From Paragonimus skrjabini miyazakii (taxonomy: Eukaryota; Platyhelminthes; Trematoda; Plagiorchiida; Troglotrematidae): a stretch of DNA of 64,000 nt. Under the pieces are notes generated by a model, which ran no database searches, was not told where the DNA came from, and saw only the letters and a list, made by a program, of their open reading frames with translations. Positions 22,310 to 34,510 of this stretch are shown here, one piece after another; within the stretch, counting starts at the first letter, position 1, and every line of letters starts with the position of its first letter. A program made the position numbers and the translations under genes. The stretch lies in assembly GCA_014338405.1 (NCBI GenBank), contig JTDE01000021.1, positions 291,260-355,259 on the forward strand, in the 5' to 3' direction.

Positions 22310-25300
22310 TATTTATAACATGTGATCAAGACAGGTTTAAATACAGCACTTCGAAGATGAGACAATTCTCAAAAGCGGGCTTCAGAAAAAGACCCCGAGA
22401 CAAAAAGAAAGGAAAATTTGAAAGGGATTATAGCCGGAGGAAACCAGTTCCTGAGCAGTGGGAAAATAATTGGCCGTTTAAGCATGTACATTCGGAACGA
22501 TCTGGCTAACAATCATTTTAGAAGAACGTGAGAAATGTTTGATTTACATAAAATCTAAGGAAAGCCTACAATACTTCTATAGTGTTAAATACTAGAACTT
22601 TGAAACAATCAGCCGTTATGTATAATACATGTAGTTTACCCCCATCCGATTAAAGTAAGCACGCACCTCCCTTAGCCTCAATGTTCCGCATCTCAACACT
22701 AATCAGACATTGAGTTGCCGTTGGCTATGAATTATACATCTTGTCGTATCCACAACTCAAAGTGATGGTTATGGACTAGTTTAACTCAGTAATAATGACC
22801 ATACAAAATATTGGAAGATGTTGGTTAATCAAACTGAGAATAGAACTTCGATAAGCATCACTCATGATTGGTTTAGCGAAATCCATAAAACATCGCAGTG
22901 GCCGCAGAGCTAATCGATACACGCCATCGAGTTAACTACATTTAATCTACACGCTTCTCCAAATTGATTAAATAACGGAGATTGCAGACTTCGAACCAAG
23001 TGTTGTTCCCTTTCATACTCCAATTCTCTTCTCAACAAGATGACTATACCAAAACTGTGGTCGCTATGGTCAAGTGCTAGGTCATCAGCATCTGCTTACT
23101 CAGAACCAACCGTCTTTACTTTCGATGATACGCTATCCTAGCGATTCAAAACCTCAGAATGTTTGATATGATCTAGTGCTGTACCACTCAATCGCTTTTC
23201 GTTATGTTTTTCTGAATCTACTGGACAACCTTAATTGTGGTTATCCAATGGGCAATTGCGCTAACCGGTTGATCATCAATGAATTTTCTTCGCTTACGTT
23301 ACGCACATTTTCGTAGACCGTAGCAGTGTTCAATCAGTTACTGTGAATAATGTCGACTTCTGCCTATAAATGCTGAAGCTTACATGTCGATGTGGAACGA
23401 TTCATTATTTCAACGGATCTTTAGTTAGTTGTATCTAAAAGATAGAAATTACCGGTATTGTATTGAAATCTTCTAGAATGCTGTTGTATCCGATTGTTTA
23501 AATTTATTAGAACGGTTCACCGTCACTTTGGACCACCATCACAATGGGTAACTTGTTTACCTCAAGGTCATAATGGCAAACTTCCAGGCTTTATACAAAT
23601 GCAGTTGTGTTTACTATTGAAGAACCGTGACAAAGTTACATAGACTGTAGTACATACCCTTTGTAAGAACACGAATGTTCATATGCAACTGACTTCAGTT
23701 ATTCGGGTTTGATTAATCAACCAAATTTGGGGTGGAGCTAGAAGCGCGCTTGGTTTATTGTCTAACTTTCAAACAACTCATTGAATTGGACGTACTCACA
23801 AATTGCCCAGAATACGTTAAACAAGAGAGAACTTTAAGAAATTGTGTAACCAGTCAGTATGATATTTATTTCGCTTTTGATGCTTGGAATGACAAATAGG
23901 AAATTGAACACACCACGCGTACTCGTAGTAGTCTGATCGGATTAAAAGTTAACACATTTGATTGCAATCAGTTTGACTATACTGGTTCAACATTGAGTGT
24001 CTTCACACTAAAGCATGGGTTTGGTGATCATGAAGCGTTTCATATTGGCGTCAGTACGTATCGATAAATGATTGTGACCATTCTAATTGTGTCAGGTCAA
24101 ATGGTCAAAAAACACTGTCCTACCTAAACATTCTGCCTAAAACCAGTATAAAAAGAGCTACTGAGTATAACAGCTTACAAGAAACGAGGGGTTATAAACT
24201 GGTAAGCAATTGAAATTATCAGCCCAAAATCTACGGAGATGTTTGGCATCAGACTCCAGAAGCTTTTGTTTTAAAATTTCACCAGTGGCACAATCGTAAA
24301 AATGATAACTGCATATTTTTTTTGCGAAACGCTTGTTCAAATACACCTCGACTCGTCAAGATATGCGAACCAGGTGGTTTGTATATCTTTCTTGTGTTTA
24401 GAAGTAAAATCTACATGATCTGTACGCTCATGCAATAACGAACTGCATAATCTTCGAAACACGTTCATTTTTATAATTGTAAACCGAATTGCTTGGTCAC
24501 ATGGTAAGAGGGGCACCTCGATCCAAGAGACACAGTCCACATATTTCGGTAAGTCCAGATTCATTCAGATTCAAATGAGACAGTGCAATGCAATCGCATG
24601 TACGGCATCATACGAATAGTCTTCAGTTATTCATTTAAGAGGGTTTTACTGGCATTATAACGCGTTGTTAAAGGAACATATTTTACGGGGCTTGGGAAGA
24701 GCAACAGCATGGTTTACAATGAGTTCCAACCTGATTGTCAATAGTTTGAAGTTTAAGAAGGCAACCTGTTCCAGCGTTCCATCGACGTTTTATCATTCTC
24801 GATGTGTTTGACACAGAGAGGCGAAGCTGTCGAAATTGCATTTGTTTAAGCTCAAACTTAAACGTGAATTGTACGAAGAACTTCAATTGGGACAGTGATT
24901 ACAGGTAATCTCTGAAGCCGATGGGACACGAGTTCTTTTAAACTGCCCGTTCAAAAAACCAAAATACATATCGTTTTTATTTTGTCGAAAACTTAATACT
25001 CAGCAGTTAACAGTTAATCAAAAAAGTCTAACTACAATTACTAGAAGATAGGAATGTACCGCTGACAGATGAATGAGAGACTGTTATCCTGAATTTTGAA
25101 AGAAAATGTTTAGGTCTTGTGGCTGGTTGAACTACTGGCCTGACATAAGAAAATGTCTGCTATTACATCGCTGGCGCTCGTTTAGAGAAAGTAAACTAAC
25201 TAGCTAGGAAACCTTCAGTTTCAGTGAATCGTAAACAATTACCTCACTGGTGAATTCATTGTTTCACATGATTATCAATCTCAATTTTGGAGTTCACGAG

Positions 25301-26089
25301 GTCTTGGAAGTCTCACTGAGACAGTTGTTCTATGTTTACTGCTAAAGTGATGAAAAGTTAACTACGTCGTAGAACACTAATCACAATACTTTAGCTGTAT
25401 ACAATCTGGACTTGAATAAAACTGTAAACTTTTGTGTTTGTTGGTTTAGAAGTGTGTATGCAAACGAATGGACTTATGTATAGAAATTGGAGTTGATAGC
25501 TGTTATCCGAACAGTTCATGATAAAACACCACAATCTCATCGAAACAAGTTCACAGATAGCAAATATAAACGATGCAGCTTAGTATTAACTTGAATGAAA
25601 ATTGCATTTTCTCTTGCAAAACATAAACATACCTCAGTTTTTAATATTCCAAGAGTAAATAGATGATAGAGCCAGAATCGGGTACTGCCATTTCTGGACT
25701 GTCTGGTTCACAGAATGGGGCGAGGCATCAAGACGGCTATCTATCAGAGAACCACGGACGTTTAATATTCTCAGCTATAGACTGCTTACTGTGAACAGGT
25801 TCATAGGAAAATTGTTAGCTAGATTTTCCATAAGGCTATACATCTATGCACAGATGCGGGTGACCTGAATATAGCACAGAAAAAGGCAATGGTCATGTTG
25901 ATGAACAACGGCAACCTTCAGCAGTTTTGCAAAGTAGTTGAGACGGACACTTAACCCAGTATCAAAGACAATAAGGGGGTGAAATAATGTTAGTGTTATT
26001 ACATCCATGGATGGGATAGAAGGAGCTATTCGTAGGGTCTTTAACAAAGTAGTCATCAGGACGGTTTTTGGAAAAGGATATCATTGCGT
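22310..26089. other. 3.8 kb without a recognised gene
   Basis: There are only short scattered frames. A minus-strand patch near 25640-25770 (SVNQTVQKWQYPILALSS) may be another retroelement tail. Nothing else is seen. Confidence 0.4.
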
Positions 26090-26470
26090 AAAATCTTGGT
26101 GCATCTCAAGCACTTTTTGCCTGCTGAAAGAAGTGGTAGTTGTATAGACAAAATAAAACACAAGGCCTACTCGCAAGTTAAATTTGGCAGGCAGCAAGAC
26201 AAATTAGACTTAGAGCATATGAGCATATGTGAGCATCAGAAAAGCACCTAGAAATCAAGTGGAGTATCAAACCGTGATCAGAGATTTTGTATTTGCCAGT
26301 CATGCGTTCGACACGCATCATAAAGCCGATCTGGAAAATGTCGAAGTAGTTAAACAGTTGGTAGGACTACGCTGGACAGCTTAGTCTCATAGGTCATCAG
26401 ACTTGCTGGAGCCAAATATGCTGTAACCAGAGACAACGGGGCTAAACGCTCTGGCACAAGATGGCCGATT
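26090..26470 (+). mobile_element. Penelope-like element fragment, GIY-YIG C-terminal part
   Basis: One frame (from about 26280) reads SHAFDTHHKADLENVEVV, the H-x-x-x-T-x-H segment plus the following strand found after the GIY-YIG core in PLEs. A neighbouring frame gives YAVTRDNGAKRSG, which resembles the C-terminal RDNG segment. Upstream, LPAERSG and a poor GIY-YIG remnant (FGR...EH) fit the N-terminal half, but catalytic residues cannot be assigned. Multiple stops and frame changes are present. The lineage appears different from the 29 and 39 kb copies. Confidence 0.5.
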
Positions 26471-27190
26471 TCGGGTCGGTCAACCTAACCCGCATCGGGG
26501 TCGAACGAGATGACACTCTCAACACAGTGAGATAGCGATTTCCCTATCTACCTTGTTCAAAACAATTGACCCGTCGACCGATTTATCCGACAAATTGTAT
26601 CCATCTCAGTTTGCTTTAGCCGACCACATACCCTCGAACTGGTGTAATTAGCAGTTCCATTTCAGTACTGAACCCTGTATCTGTACACCTGACCTATGAT
26701 ATGTCACCTTCATCTCTGTTTTTTTACTTACACCTAGCCTATTCTAAATGTCATCGAATTTGTAACTGATTCATCTGGTCTGAATGACCTACTGTCAGAA
26801 GCGAAGCGTTATCAATAAGGCAACTTACAGATTTTTCACAAGTTGTTTTGGAATTATGAATAAACAAGCATGCTCCGAATAACACCTTTGAACTACTAAT
26901 GCATGTTCACATGAATATCCGCTACCATTAGTCTAGCATTTCCACAATGACAATCGGTAGCGTAGCAAATTGTCAATCTAATCCAAACCAAGGAATTCTT
27001 CATTTCATAATCATACTGTATCTGTATAACATCAAAATAATTACATATCTTTTTTATGTACAATATATACGGCTCATGCCTGTATTCAGATATTCATTAG
27101 GACTATTCCGTAAAAATTAAACCAACTCTTCACAATAGATGTCAGATCGAGTCACACCGTTATATACTATTCTTTTTAATGAATGTGCAG

Positions 27191-27445
27191 TGTATTGCAT
27201 CAATTCCGAATAAACTGGCAAATGTTCTCTCTTATTCACTCGCCGTAGTATCTGTCAGTTCACTTTGGTTCGATAATGGGTCCCTGAAATTTTCGACATA
27301 TGAGTGGGGCTTATGCAGAGGTGACTCATGCTTAACGCTGTCCTATGTATTGCCCTCTTGCGAAATACTCCTGAAACGTTCAACATTTGCTGACTACGCG
27401 TTGGAAGATGACTCCATGGAACCAAATTTTTCAAAACTTAGTTAG
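27191..27445 (+). CDS. possible terminal exon with one membrane segment, hypothetical
   Basis: The candidate follows a pyrimidine-rich acceptor (CTATTCTTTTTAATGAATGTGCAG). The frame encodes LANVLSYSLAVVSVSSLWF, then YEWGLCRGDSC, and ends at TAG 27443-27445. A first helix followed by W...GLC...C recalls the first extracellular loop of claudin-like four-helix proteins. The resemblance is weak and no further helices are present in the frame. Confidence 0.25.
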   Translation, partial: CIASIPNKLANVLSYSLAVVSVSSLWFDNGSLKFSTYEWGLCRGDSCLTLSYVLPSCEILLKRSTFADYALEDDSMEPNFSKLS

Positions 27446-27804
27446 TTTACGATCTAAAGACAATGGAGTTAGCATTCCAAAGTATGTTCGACATTCCACA
27501 GGTTCTGTCAGATAAAATCCTCTCCAGTTGTTTATGTTTTGAACATAATTTCACTGAACTTTCCTATGTTCTCGTTGCGTTTTGAACTGTTCAGTGTCTT
27601 TCTGGAAATAAACAATCGAGTAGAATCCACATAATTTTCATCAACTAATTACGTTAACTGAATTGATTGTAATCATTTTCACATAGTGATTAGACTTATC
27701 TTGGAAGATGTAAGCTCTCATATTTTTACACAGAACTCATCATACTTGATTAAGTCATCTAAAAAGCAGACGGCCAGTGAGAAGAATACGCTAAATATTA
27801 ATCA

Positions 27805-27904
27805 NNNNNNNNNNNNNNNNNNNNNNNNNNNNNNNNNNNNNNNNNNNNNNNNNNNNNNNNNNNNNNNNNNNNNNNNNNNNNNNNNNNNNNNNNNNNNNNN
27901 NNNN
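27805..27904. other. assembly gap, exactly 100 N
   Basis: A run of 100 N is the conventional placeholder for a scaffold join of unknown length. The frame that appears to run through it is an artefact. Confidence 0.98.
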
Positions 27905-27927
27905 ATAGCATACGTGTTGCTTTCTGT

Positions 27928-28122
27928 TTATGCTTCATCTCCGGCTTGCTTTTTGCGAATGGCTGACTGATTAAGAATGTTTCCCCGTGTATATTTATCG
28001 TAGGACTTGGAAAGTCGAATGTTGTTAAAATGTATACATTTCAGGAAGGCACAACCTAGCTTCAATCTGGCGTTGTATGAAACACTTACCAGAATTGATA
28101 GTCGTCCAATAAGATATGCCTG
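27928..28122 (-). CDS. possible terminal exon, hypothetical
   Basis: After the acceptor GGGTTTTATTTCAG the minus strand is open for 64 codons to a TAA at 27928: AYLIGRLSIL, then LKLGCAFLKCIHFNNIRLSK and QSAIRKKQAGDEA. Thirty bases in there is a CTG|GTAAGTG donor, so an alternative is a 30-nt micro-exon (28093-28122). It is phase-compatible with the exon candidate at 28604-28660. Its end lies close to the assembly gap. Confidence 0.28.
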   Translation of the reverse strand, partial: QAYLIGRLSILVSVSYNARLKLGCAFLKCIHFNNIRLSKSYDKYTRGNILNQSAIRKKQAGDEA

Positions 28123-28603
28123 AAATAAAACCCTTTTGTCATTTCGGATTTTGACCCTTGATCAGGTAAAGAAGACTGAAAATCATTGTATGGGAGTTCA
28201 TGTGCAACCAAAGATTAGATATACTGACAGAGTCACACAAAAATAGTTCACGCTAGGGAACAATGTGTCCTTGTCAGTTCAGAGAACGGTTTTGGAGTAT
28301 TCTGTAACATTTTGGACTGTTGAACAGACAGACACATATTCTTGATTCATACCAGGGATTATAGTTTAGACAGATGGCGTCCATTTTGATTTGATAACTA
28401 GCTTCTACGGAGTACATGAAATAAGAAAGGTGGCCAATTGCTTTGAAGTGTAAATGCTCGGCATGTAACCAGTTTATCTACCAAATAACCTATCAACCAA
28501 ATTAATATAAATTCAAACAGAAGAGTGACAAACAAACTGTGATGTTTAATAACGGCTTTGCCCGTGGTTTTACATTATCTCCAAAATATGAAGTTGCACT
28601 CAC

Positions 28604-28660
28604 CCATGGACCTATCTTAGCCCAGTACGCTCCTAAACTCCTTTGGCAATCCTCAGTGCA
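28604..28660 (-). CDS. possible 57-nt internal exon, hypothetical
   Basis: The candidate lies between a CATATTAG acceptor and a TGG|GTGAGTG donor and encodes CTEDCQRSLGAYWAKIGPW in phase 0 at both ends. That phase joins it to the open stretch at 27928-28122. Low confidence because of its small size. Confidence 0.25.
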
Positions 28661-29167
28661 CTAATATGAATCTTCGTTTACGGTCAAGTCATCATGGATG
28701 AGAGAACTACAGAATAAAAACGGCAAAGACGTTTGAAAAGAATACACTACTGACTATTCACAAACGCGTGTTCATCTTCTAATCCTGGGAGTTTCTTTCC
28801 GTGGTCCATCGGCTATGGAGTTCCACTGAGGGCGACACACGAACGACGAGATATGTAAAGGTAATCTCTAAGCAAATCGCCGATCGTATGATTTGTACAA
28901 CGAAACAAGAGCAGCAAGTGATCATGTGTGAGAGGGCAAACGCGGTTTGGCTACATTATATCAAACCAACTATAAGCCATGAGAATGACAAAGCAGCGAA
29001 ACAGACTTGTTTTCTGAGTTTGATCATCAGGCTAATTACAACACAATAAATATGAAAGCAGTAGCTGGGGTGATTCAGATAAATGGTCAATAGAGGTTAT
29101 GGACAGCGTATTTGTTATCAGTTACTCAATCACTGTTCCAAATCGTGGGCTTCGTTGACTGTGGGTC

Positions 29168-29925
29168 AGGGGAGTTTAAGTGTCCGCACGAAATTCTTCT
29201 GAGTACAGAGGTCAGGTTTGTGGAATCAGACACCAATGTCCTCGGCAGCAGTCAAACTTTGGAATCTCACCATTTTTGATCGACTTCTTGGCACTCGGTA
29301 AACACTTTGAAAGGCGTCCTTCTTACTAACAGAATGATTAGGGTCAGTCAAATGAGCAACAATCGCGCTTGAAACCGTTTTAACCAAACTACTATTCAAA
29401 CACGCAGGATGATGTTCACGCACTCTGTCAGACAATCATCTTGTAGTATGACCAATGTATAATGCTTGACACGAGCAAACAAATGAGTACACACAACAGC
29501 TGGTTGTAGAACATGGACGTTTGTCCTTGGGTTGTGACACGATAATGGGTGTTGAACGGAAACTCACACACGGTTGAGCGGCAAGGTAGGTTGTTTCGAC
29601 TGACTTTTTGAGCTTTCTTGAGATGGCTTCGGCCATGGGACAACCCTTGAAAGGAAAACTGATAAACGCGAGTTTCTTATCCACAAAAAGTGACTTAAGT
29701 TCCAACTCCACCGCGTGCATCGCCTTTTGAATGGAACGCATTGAGTAGCCATTCTGCAAGAACGCTTTTTATAGAAAGTCCAGCTCAGTTTGTAAACCGT
29801 CAAGAGTGCAGATCCTTAACACCTCGCCCGTCAGCCATAGTATGAGGTTTCGCTTTTGATTTAGCGGAACGAAACTGTCAAAGTGAATGTGCTGGTCACT
29901 CCAAGTGTGTTTTCTTTATATATTC
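29168..29925 (-). mobile_element. Penelope-like element 3' part: connector plus GIY-YIG, one frame with three stops
   Basis: A single minus-strand frame runs for about 250 codons without a frameshift. It starts HTWSDQHIHFDSFVPLNQKR (connector), passes FLQNGYSMRSI and VYSFVCSCQALYIGHTTR (GIY-YIG core), then REHHP, VAHLTDPNHSV, and ends HKPDLCTQKNFVRTLKLP. This is the canonical PLE 3' order. Three in-frame stops break it: TAA at 29769-29771, TGA at 29436-29438 just after TTR, and TGA at 29226-29228. The TGA after TTR sits where related elements have Arg, so CGA to TGA decay is likely. The RT half is missing (5' truncation), as is common for these elements. Confidence 0.75.
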
Positions 29926-30728
29926 CGTTGAATCGAACCATCCTCTCTTCTTACTATGAAAACATCTACACTATACATCCGACTAATAAGCATTGGACTT
30001 TGTCAATTGTATGTGGATATATATTGTCCATAATGTTTCCGGAGAGTAAACAAATGCAAATCCGTCGTTCTGAGGAAAAGCTCAAGCTGGTACATGTGGG
30101 CCTAAAACATTTCAAAAGTCAGATGGTTACCTGGGATGAGACAGAAAAGAAAAGAAAAATTCGAAGAACAGAAGCACAACTATCTTGTACAGCTCAAACA
30201 GTTTAACCTTTAGTCTACTAACGAATGCTGAGGTTGATTTTCAAATTGCGTTATGCTATATAAGGTAACAGCAGCAGCTACTTGGCATGCGGAGATCGAA
30301 CAGTCTTTCCTAGAAAATGCAGTCCGAACTTCGCTGTTTTTCTCATTTCCTCATTATCAGGCTTTACATCACACAGTTAGTTAGAAGCTGTCATTTGTGA
30401 GTGTGGTTTTTGAAACCGGTTTTGCTCGGTACAATCTCCTAACCAAGTCCTCGGAGACCTCAAGATATTCTTGACCTTAAAATAGGCATGTTTCCCGACG
30501 AAATATCAAGTCTGAGTGCAAAGACTGGTTGAATATGTTAGTCTAAACTTTTGGGTCGAAAACTGGAGTAGTTGTAAAAACGACGTGAAACGGGCGATGT
30601 ACCTCATTGGGCTACATTTAATTAATGCGGTGCTGTTCCATTAAAATGGCGTCAACCACATTCGACCTGAAACATTTTAACAAATCTCTTAACTTACCTC
30701 AGTACTGAACTACGATAAATAAAATAGT

Positions 30729-31140
30729 TTAACAGAAGTATATTGTGATGGTTTGCTCCAAAACAGCGCTGAGTTCTAAACTATAACAAGCGGAGTTTAT
30801 TGAGCAAGTGGAAAAATTTACGGATGATGTATGAGGCTGGGAAACAACTCAATACAAGAAAAACGTGGACCTCTATGCAGGCTTGACAATTTTCGGGTAG
30901 TTTTGAACAGTGGTGGTGTTGTTCGTAGCTCGGGTTGATGGTTTTGGTATTGTTATGTTCGCCGAGCTTGGCAACCTAAATGCCAAGCTCGGCGAACATA
31001 CCAATACCAAAAGCCTTGACAATTTCTTACATACTTGATTGTTTGGCTGTATGGACCATTTATAGCACTAACAATGACTGAGATTGGTATTTCGCACCAT
31101 CCAGTTAAGACAGCCAGAAGGTCCATTTGGGTTTCGGACG
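30729..31140 (-). CDS. possible two-exon 3' end of a gene, hypothetical
   Basis: Exon A (31140-31035) runs from a CACAACTTTTAATGAAG acceptor to a CAA|GTATGT donor and encodes SETQMDLLAVLTGWCEIPIS then VIVSAINGPYSQTI. Exon B starts at 30780 after CCGCTTGTTATAG. In the phase set by exon A it reads NLELSAVLEQTITIYFC and a TAA at 30729. The 254-base intron contains the 32-bp-arm foldback (30942-31012). The phase agreement supports a link but is not proof. No family was recognised. Confidence 0.32.
30942..31012. repeat. foldback: 32-bp arms with one mismatch, 7-base loop
   Basis: The arm at 30942-30973 is the reverse complement of 30981-31012 with a single mismatch. The loop is ACCTAAA. The arm contains GTTCGCCGAGCTTGGCA. 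Left of it, 30893-30941 continues into a tail (TGGTGGTGTTGTTCG) that is also found in inverted orientation at 60.5 kb. This makes it a member of a dispersed family and not a private hairpin. Confidence 0.8.
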
Positions 31141-31149
31141 CTTCATTAA

Positions 31150-33650
31150 AAGTTGTGAACCGTACATACATAGTTTGTTTGTAATTTACTAGACACCTAA
31201 CAAGAAATATCTTCTGATAATATCAGAAAGTTATTTCCTGTTAAAGACAACATACTGCAGTCTGATGGAACTAGACCAGAGTGAGGACAACACTTTGAGT
31301 AAGGCAACTTTGAAATACAACAAACTCTGAAAGATTACAACTGTGGTCGCACACACTTTTTTTATTGATATTCCAAAGTATTCAAATCCCACTTAAAGAA
31401 TGTCTGTTAATAAAACTTGATACAATATCTACCCTGCTGATATAAATTAGCTAATAACCAAGCTTCCCGATAGTAGCGTGTATCAACGGTACGGACTCTC
31501 AAAAAAATAAAGAGCAAACTAATACATATCACACTGTGTGACAGTTGCTGCTATCCAACAGCATAATCTTAAATTAGACTGAAGAATGTCAGGCTATTTT
31601 TACTCAAATGAAAACTAAAAACGAATCTTCAAACCCAAAAATCTTCTGCTAATGGATCAACATTACATTCATTGTCATCGGCGCAAATCAATAGGTATGC
31701 CCGACAACAATACTAATTGTTCTTGTTTGGATGAATGACACTTCTTCTGGAAATTAGATTTTCTTCCGAAGCTATACTGTACACCGGGGCTAAGGCAACA
31801 TGACTAATAACGCCCTAACCATATTTCCAAGGTGTTATGAGTATCTTCGCTTGTTTTCCGCGGCGAATGTTTGCTTCGCTTTGAATTAGCATTGATTTCA
31901 GTTGCTCAGAAATGCAAGGAAAACTCTAGTATGCGCTTACACTAACTCAGTTGAAGATAACAGTACTGATTAAGGAGACAGCGGTAAAGCTTCTTCTTCT
32001 CTTGAGGATGCTATAGCCCAGGTTTCATTGTTTGCTGTAAGTCGAGCTTCAATTTGTTACAGCAATTTATGAAGACTGTTCACAGACTAGCTTATTTGCT
32101 AATTCCGTCCGCCCGCCGGACACTGTGCAAGTAAGCCAAGTTTTTTCCGATGGGAAATAGGCTCCTCAATCGTAAGTGTTCCGTGTATGATGTAAGATGC
32201 TTGTAACTCCAAAGCAGGTACCCAACGACAAACACGTCGCACACAGTAGAATGTTTTTTCGAAAGAGTTGATTTATTTCATTCCAAGGCAAACGGTATGT
32301 GACTAAAACGTTTGATTCACAATACGTCGGCCTACACAATCTAAAATTTTAGAACTGCCAGATTGAGGTAGATATGGTGTGCAGTCGCTTCTTCATTAAC
32401 TATGAAACTTACGGGATGTATGCCTCATAATTTACAGCTTTTGCGTCCGTCGTAAAAACTTAAAGAGTATAAAGTAATGAAGAATTACCTTCACGCAGCG
32501 TGACTGATTTATAAATTGCGAACCACAATGTAGTGTTATTTACTTTCCTGGTTGAAAAACCCAACCGTTTGGAGCAATTACAGTCGGTGCCAAAAATCAG
32601 AAAAACCAATAATTACTGTTTCAATTAAGTCCAGCGACAAATTAACAAACAACACTCCAAATTACCGGATTCGTTTCAACAAAACTAAACACATCACGCA
32701 AACAGAAGCCTCGATAACAATAGAACTTCAACCGGCTAATGTGACGCGGGACTTAAAGATGTGTACGAGGATTACCGAATCAGAAATAGGATGCAAGGAC
32801 AAGCAGAAACACTCATTACAAGTGATCAAATAGGGAAAAGTACTTTAGAATTTTACTCTAACTTAGTTAAGGCGTTTGGTGCAAATTTTCAAAATTAGTC
32901 AAAAGGGTGAGAAAAATATCAACTTTGGAATGTGGATATTTCGTTTACCTTTATCATCCACACATTTATAACAGTTTCGCTGGTATATAAATAAAATGTG
33001 CTTGAATAATCGTTGAATGGCTAAGATGTTAGCCCTGAAACGTCTCGACAAAATGAGAAACACATCACTGATCAGTGAATTTTGTGCAAAACGAACCGTT
33101 TTTTCTTGTCAAGTCAGTAGGGCTTCATTACTAGCCACGGTTCTGTTTTGTTTAATTCAAAAGAGATAGGATCATACAAAGTATGATGATCTCTTCCAAT
33201 GTCTGCGGTGATTAAATTAGAACTTTACATTTAGGTTGGTTTGCTTACTTCAATTTTCCGATATCCCCCTGTTCATAACAAAAATGATTTGCAGATGCGT
33301 CTTGAAATTTCTCCATTTAAACATTACCTTCGGAACTAATTTTTAAAGTATTTTGGATTAATTCAAACTATTTACGAAACTTTCTCCGTCTTGTGACATG
33401 CGATAAAAGCTAAGCGATTTTATATTATACTGCAAAATTATCCGACGTATGTTTGAAGAAACCTGACACAGCCGAATAAGTTTTGTTTCACTATTACGAA
33501 TTACGTTTAGACGAAGATTTAAAAGATTCAAGAGTTTCACTATTCCGTTGGCTTCTTCACCATATCACCTGAATATGTGATCATGTTCTGTAGGCTTTCA
33601 CATCATTAGGTTTCAGCTACATTTTAAACCGTTGAAGGAAACTCTGTCTT
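31150..33650. other. 2.5 kb, weak open frames only
   Basis: A 93-codon A-rich plus-strand frame lies at 32552-32833 without a true ATG. A coding-like patch near 31930-32160 (SSSLEDAIAQVSLFA; ANSVRPPDTVQ) changes frame. No family was recognised. Confidence 0.35.
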
Positions 33651-33660
33651 TGTGTTTATT

Positions 33661-34510
33661 TCAAATATTTACGAGTAATAGGCTACATGAAACAATTTTT
33701 GCTTTGTTATGGATACCATCGGTGGAATTGCACTCATGCTTTTGTGTTTCGTCTGCACGGTTGACTTGCTCCCACAGTAAACTGTCTGCTCTCACGACAA
33801 CGTTGTCTGACAGCACCAAATTGCTAATAGAGTTATCGGAACAAGAGGTGGTCTCACTCATTAACTCTCTGTTTGTTTAGCAACTTCGGCATACGCTGTC
33901 TGTCAGCTCTCTGTTTTTCAAGGCAAACCGATAGAACAAGCCAGATGTGTTCATACGACTGAATCGACAATCGCAGTTTCACTTTGAAATTTACCCAATT
34001 TTCTTTATCGTACAAAGCCTGAATATACAACTTGTGTTTGCTTGTGTCTTTGAGCAAGTATTGTTTGGTTCCAACGACTATTTGTGAAACAGAAAGCAAT
34101 ATTTTTGAGAAAAGTGCTTTTGATGAGATGTCGGAAGCCACTGTTGCTTGAGAAAAAGGAAAAAACCTGGTTACACTACCGAACAATTCATGAAACCAGG
34201 GCTGGTATGTCATTCATTTGTTAAAAACACGAACCCCACCAAGTTAGCCCTTTCACTGAGGTCCAAATGCTTGAAAACATCGTGCTGTCTGCTGTATTTC
34301 ATTCATGTCGTCCGCACAGGTTTGTTAATTTCCTTACCAAACAATACGTCAAAACATAAGGTACAATTTCTTAAAGACGAGTCAACTGAGATTTCGATAC
34401 GGGGAAGATGTTCTGAAGCAACACAGTTCCTTAAAACAACTGCCAACAGACAAACACTACACAGAACATCAAATGAAGTCATTGATAACAGTATTTCTTG
34501 ATAGTCTCGA
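33661..34510 (-). pseudogene. decayed coding region of unknown identity
   Basis: The minus strand is protein-like over about 850 bases in successive frames. The first (from an ATG near 34483) reads MTSFDVLCSVCLLAVVL, which resembles a signal peptide, then LPRIEISVDSSLRNC, with one TGA where CGA is plausible. The second frame (to 33854) has ATVASDISSKALFSKILLS and QALYDKENWVNFKVKL, after a strong TTTTTTCCTTTTTCTCAAG. The third (33861-33661) has SETTSCSDNSISNLVL and LLWEQVNRADETQKH. The plus strand is also open in places (34148-34501), so strand choice rests on composition. Confidence 0.3.

Noticed and set aside
27686..27970. 94-codon frame spanning the N gap
   Set aside because: The frame is created by reading through placeholder N bases.
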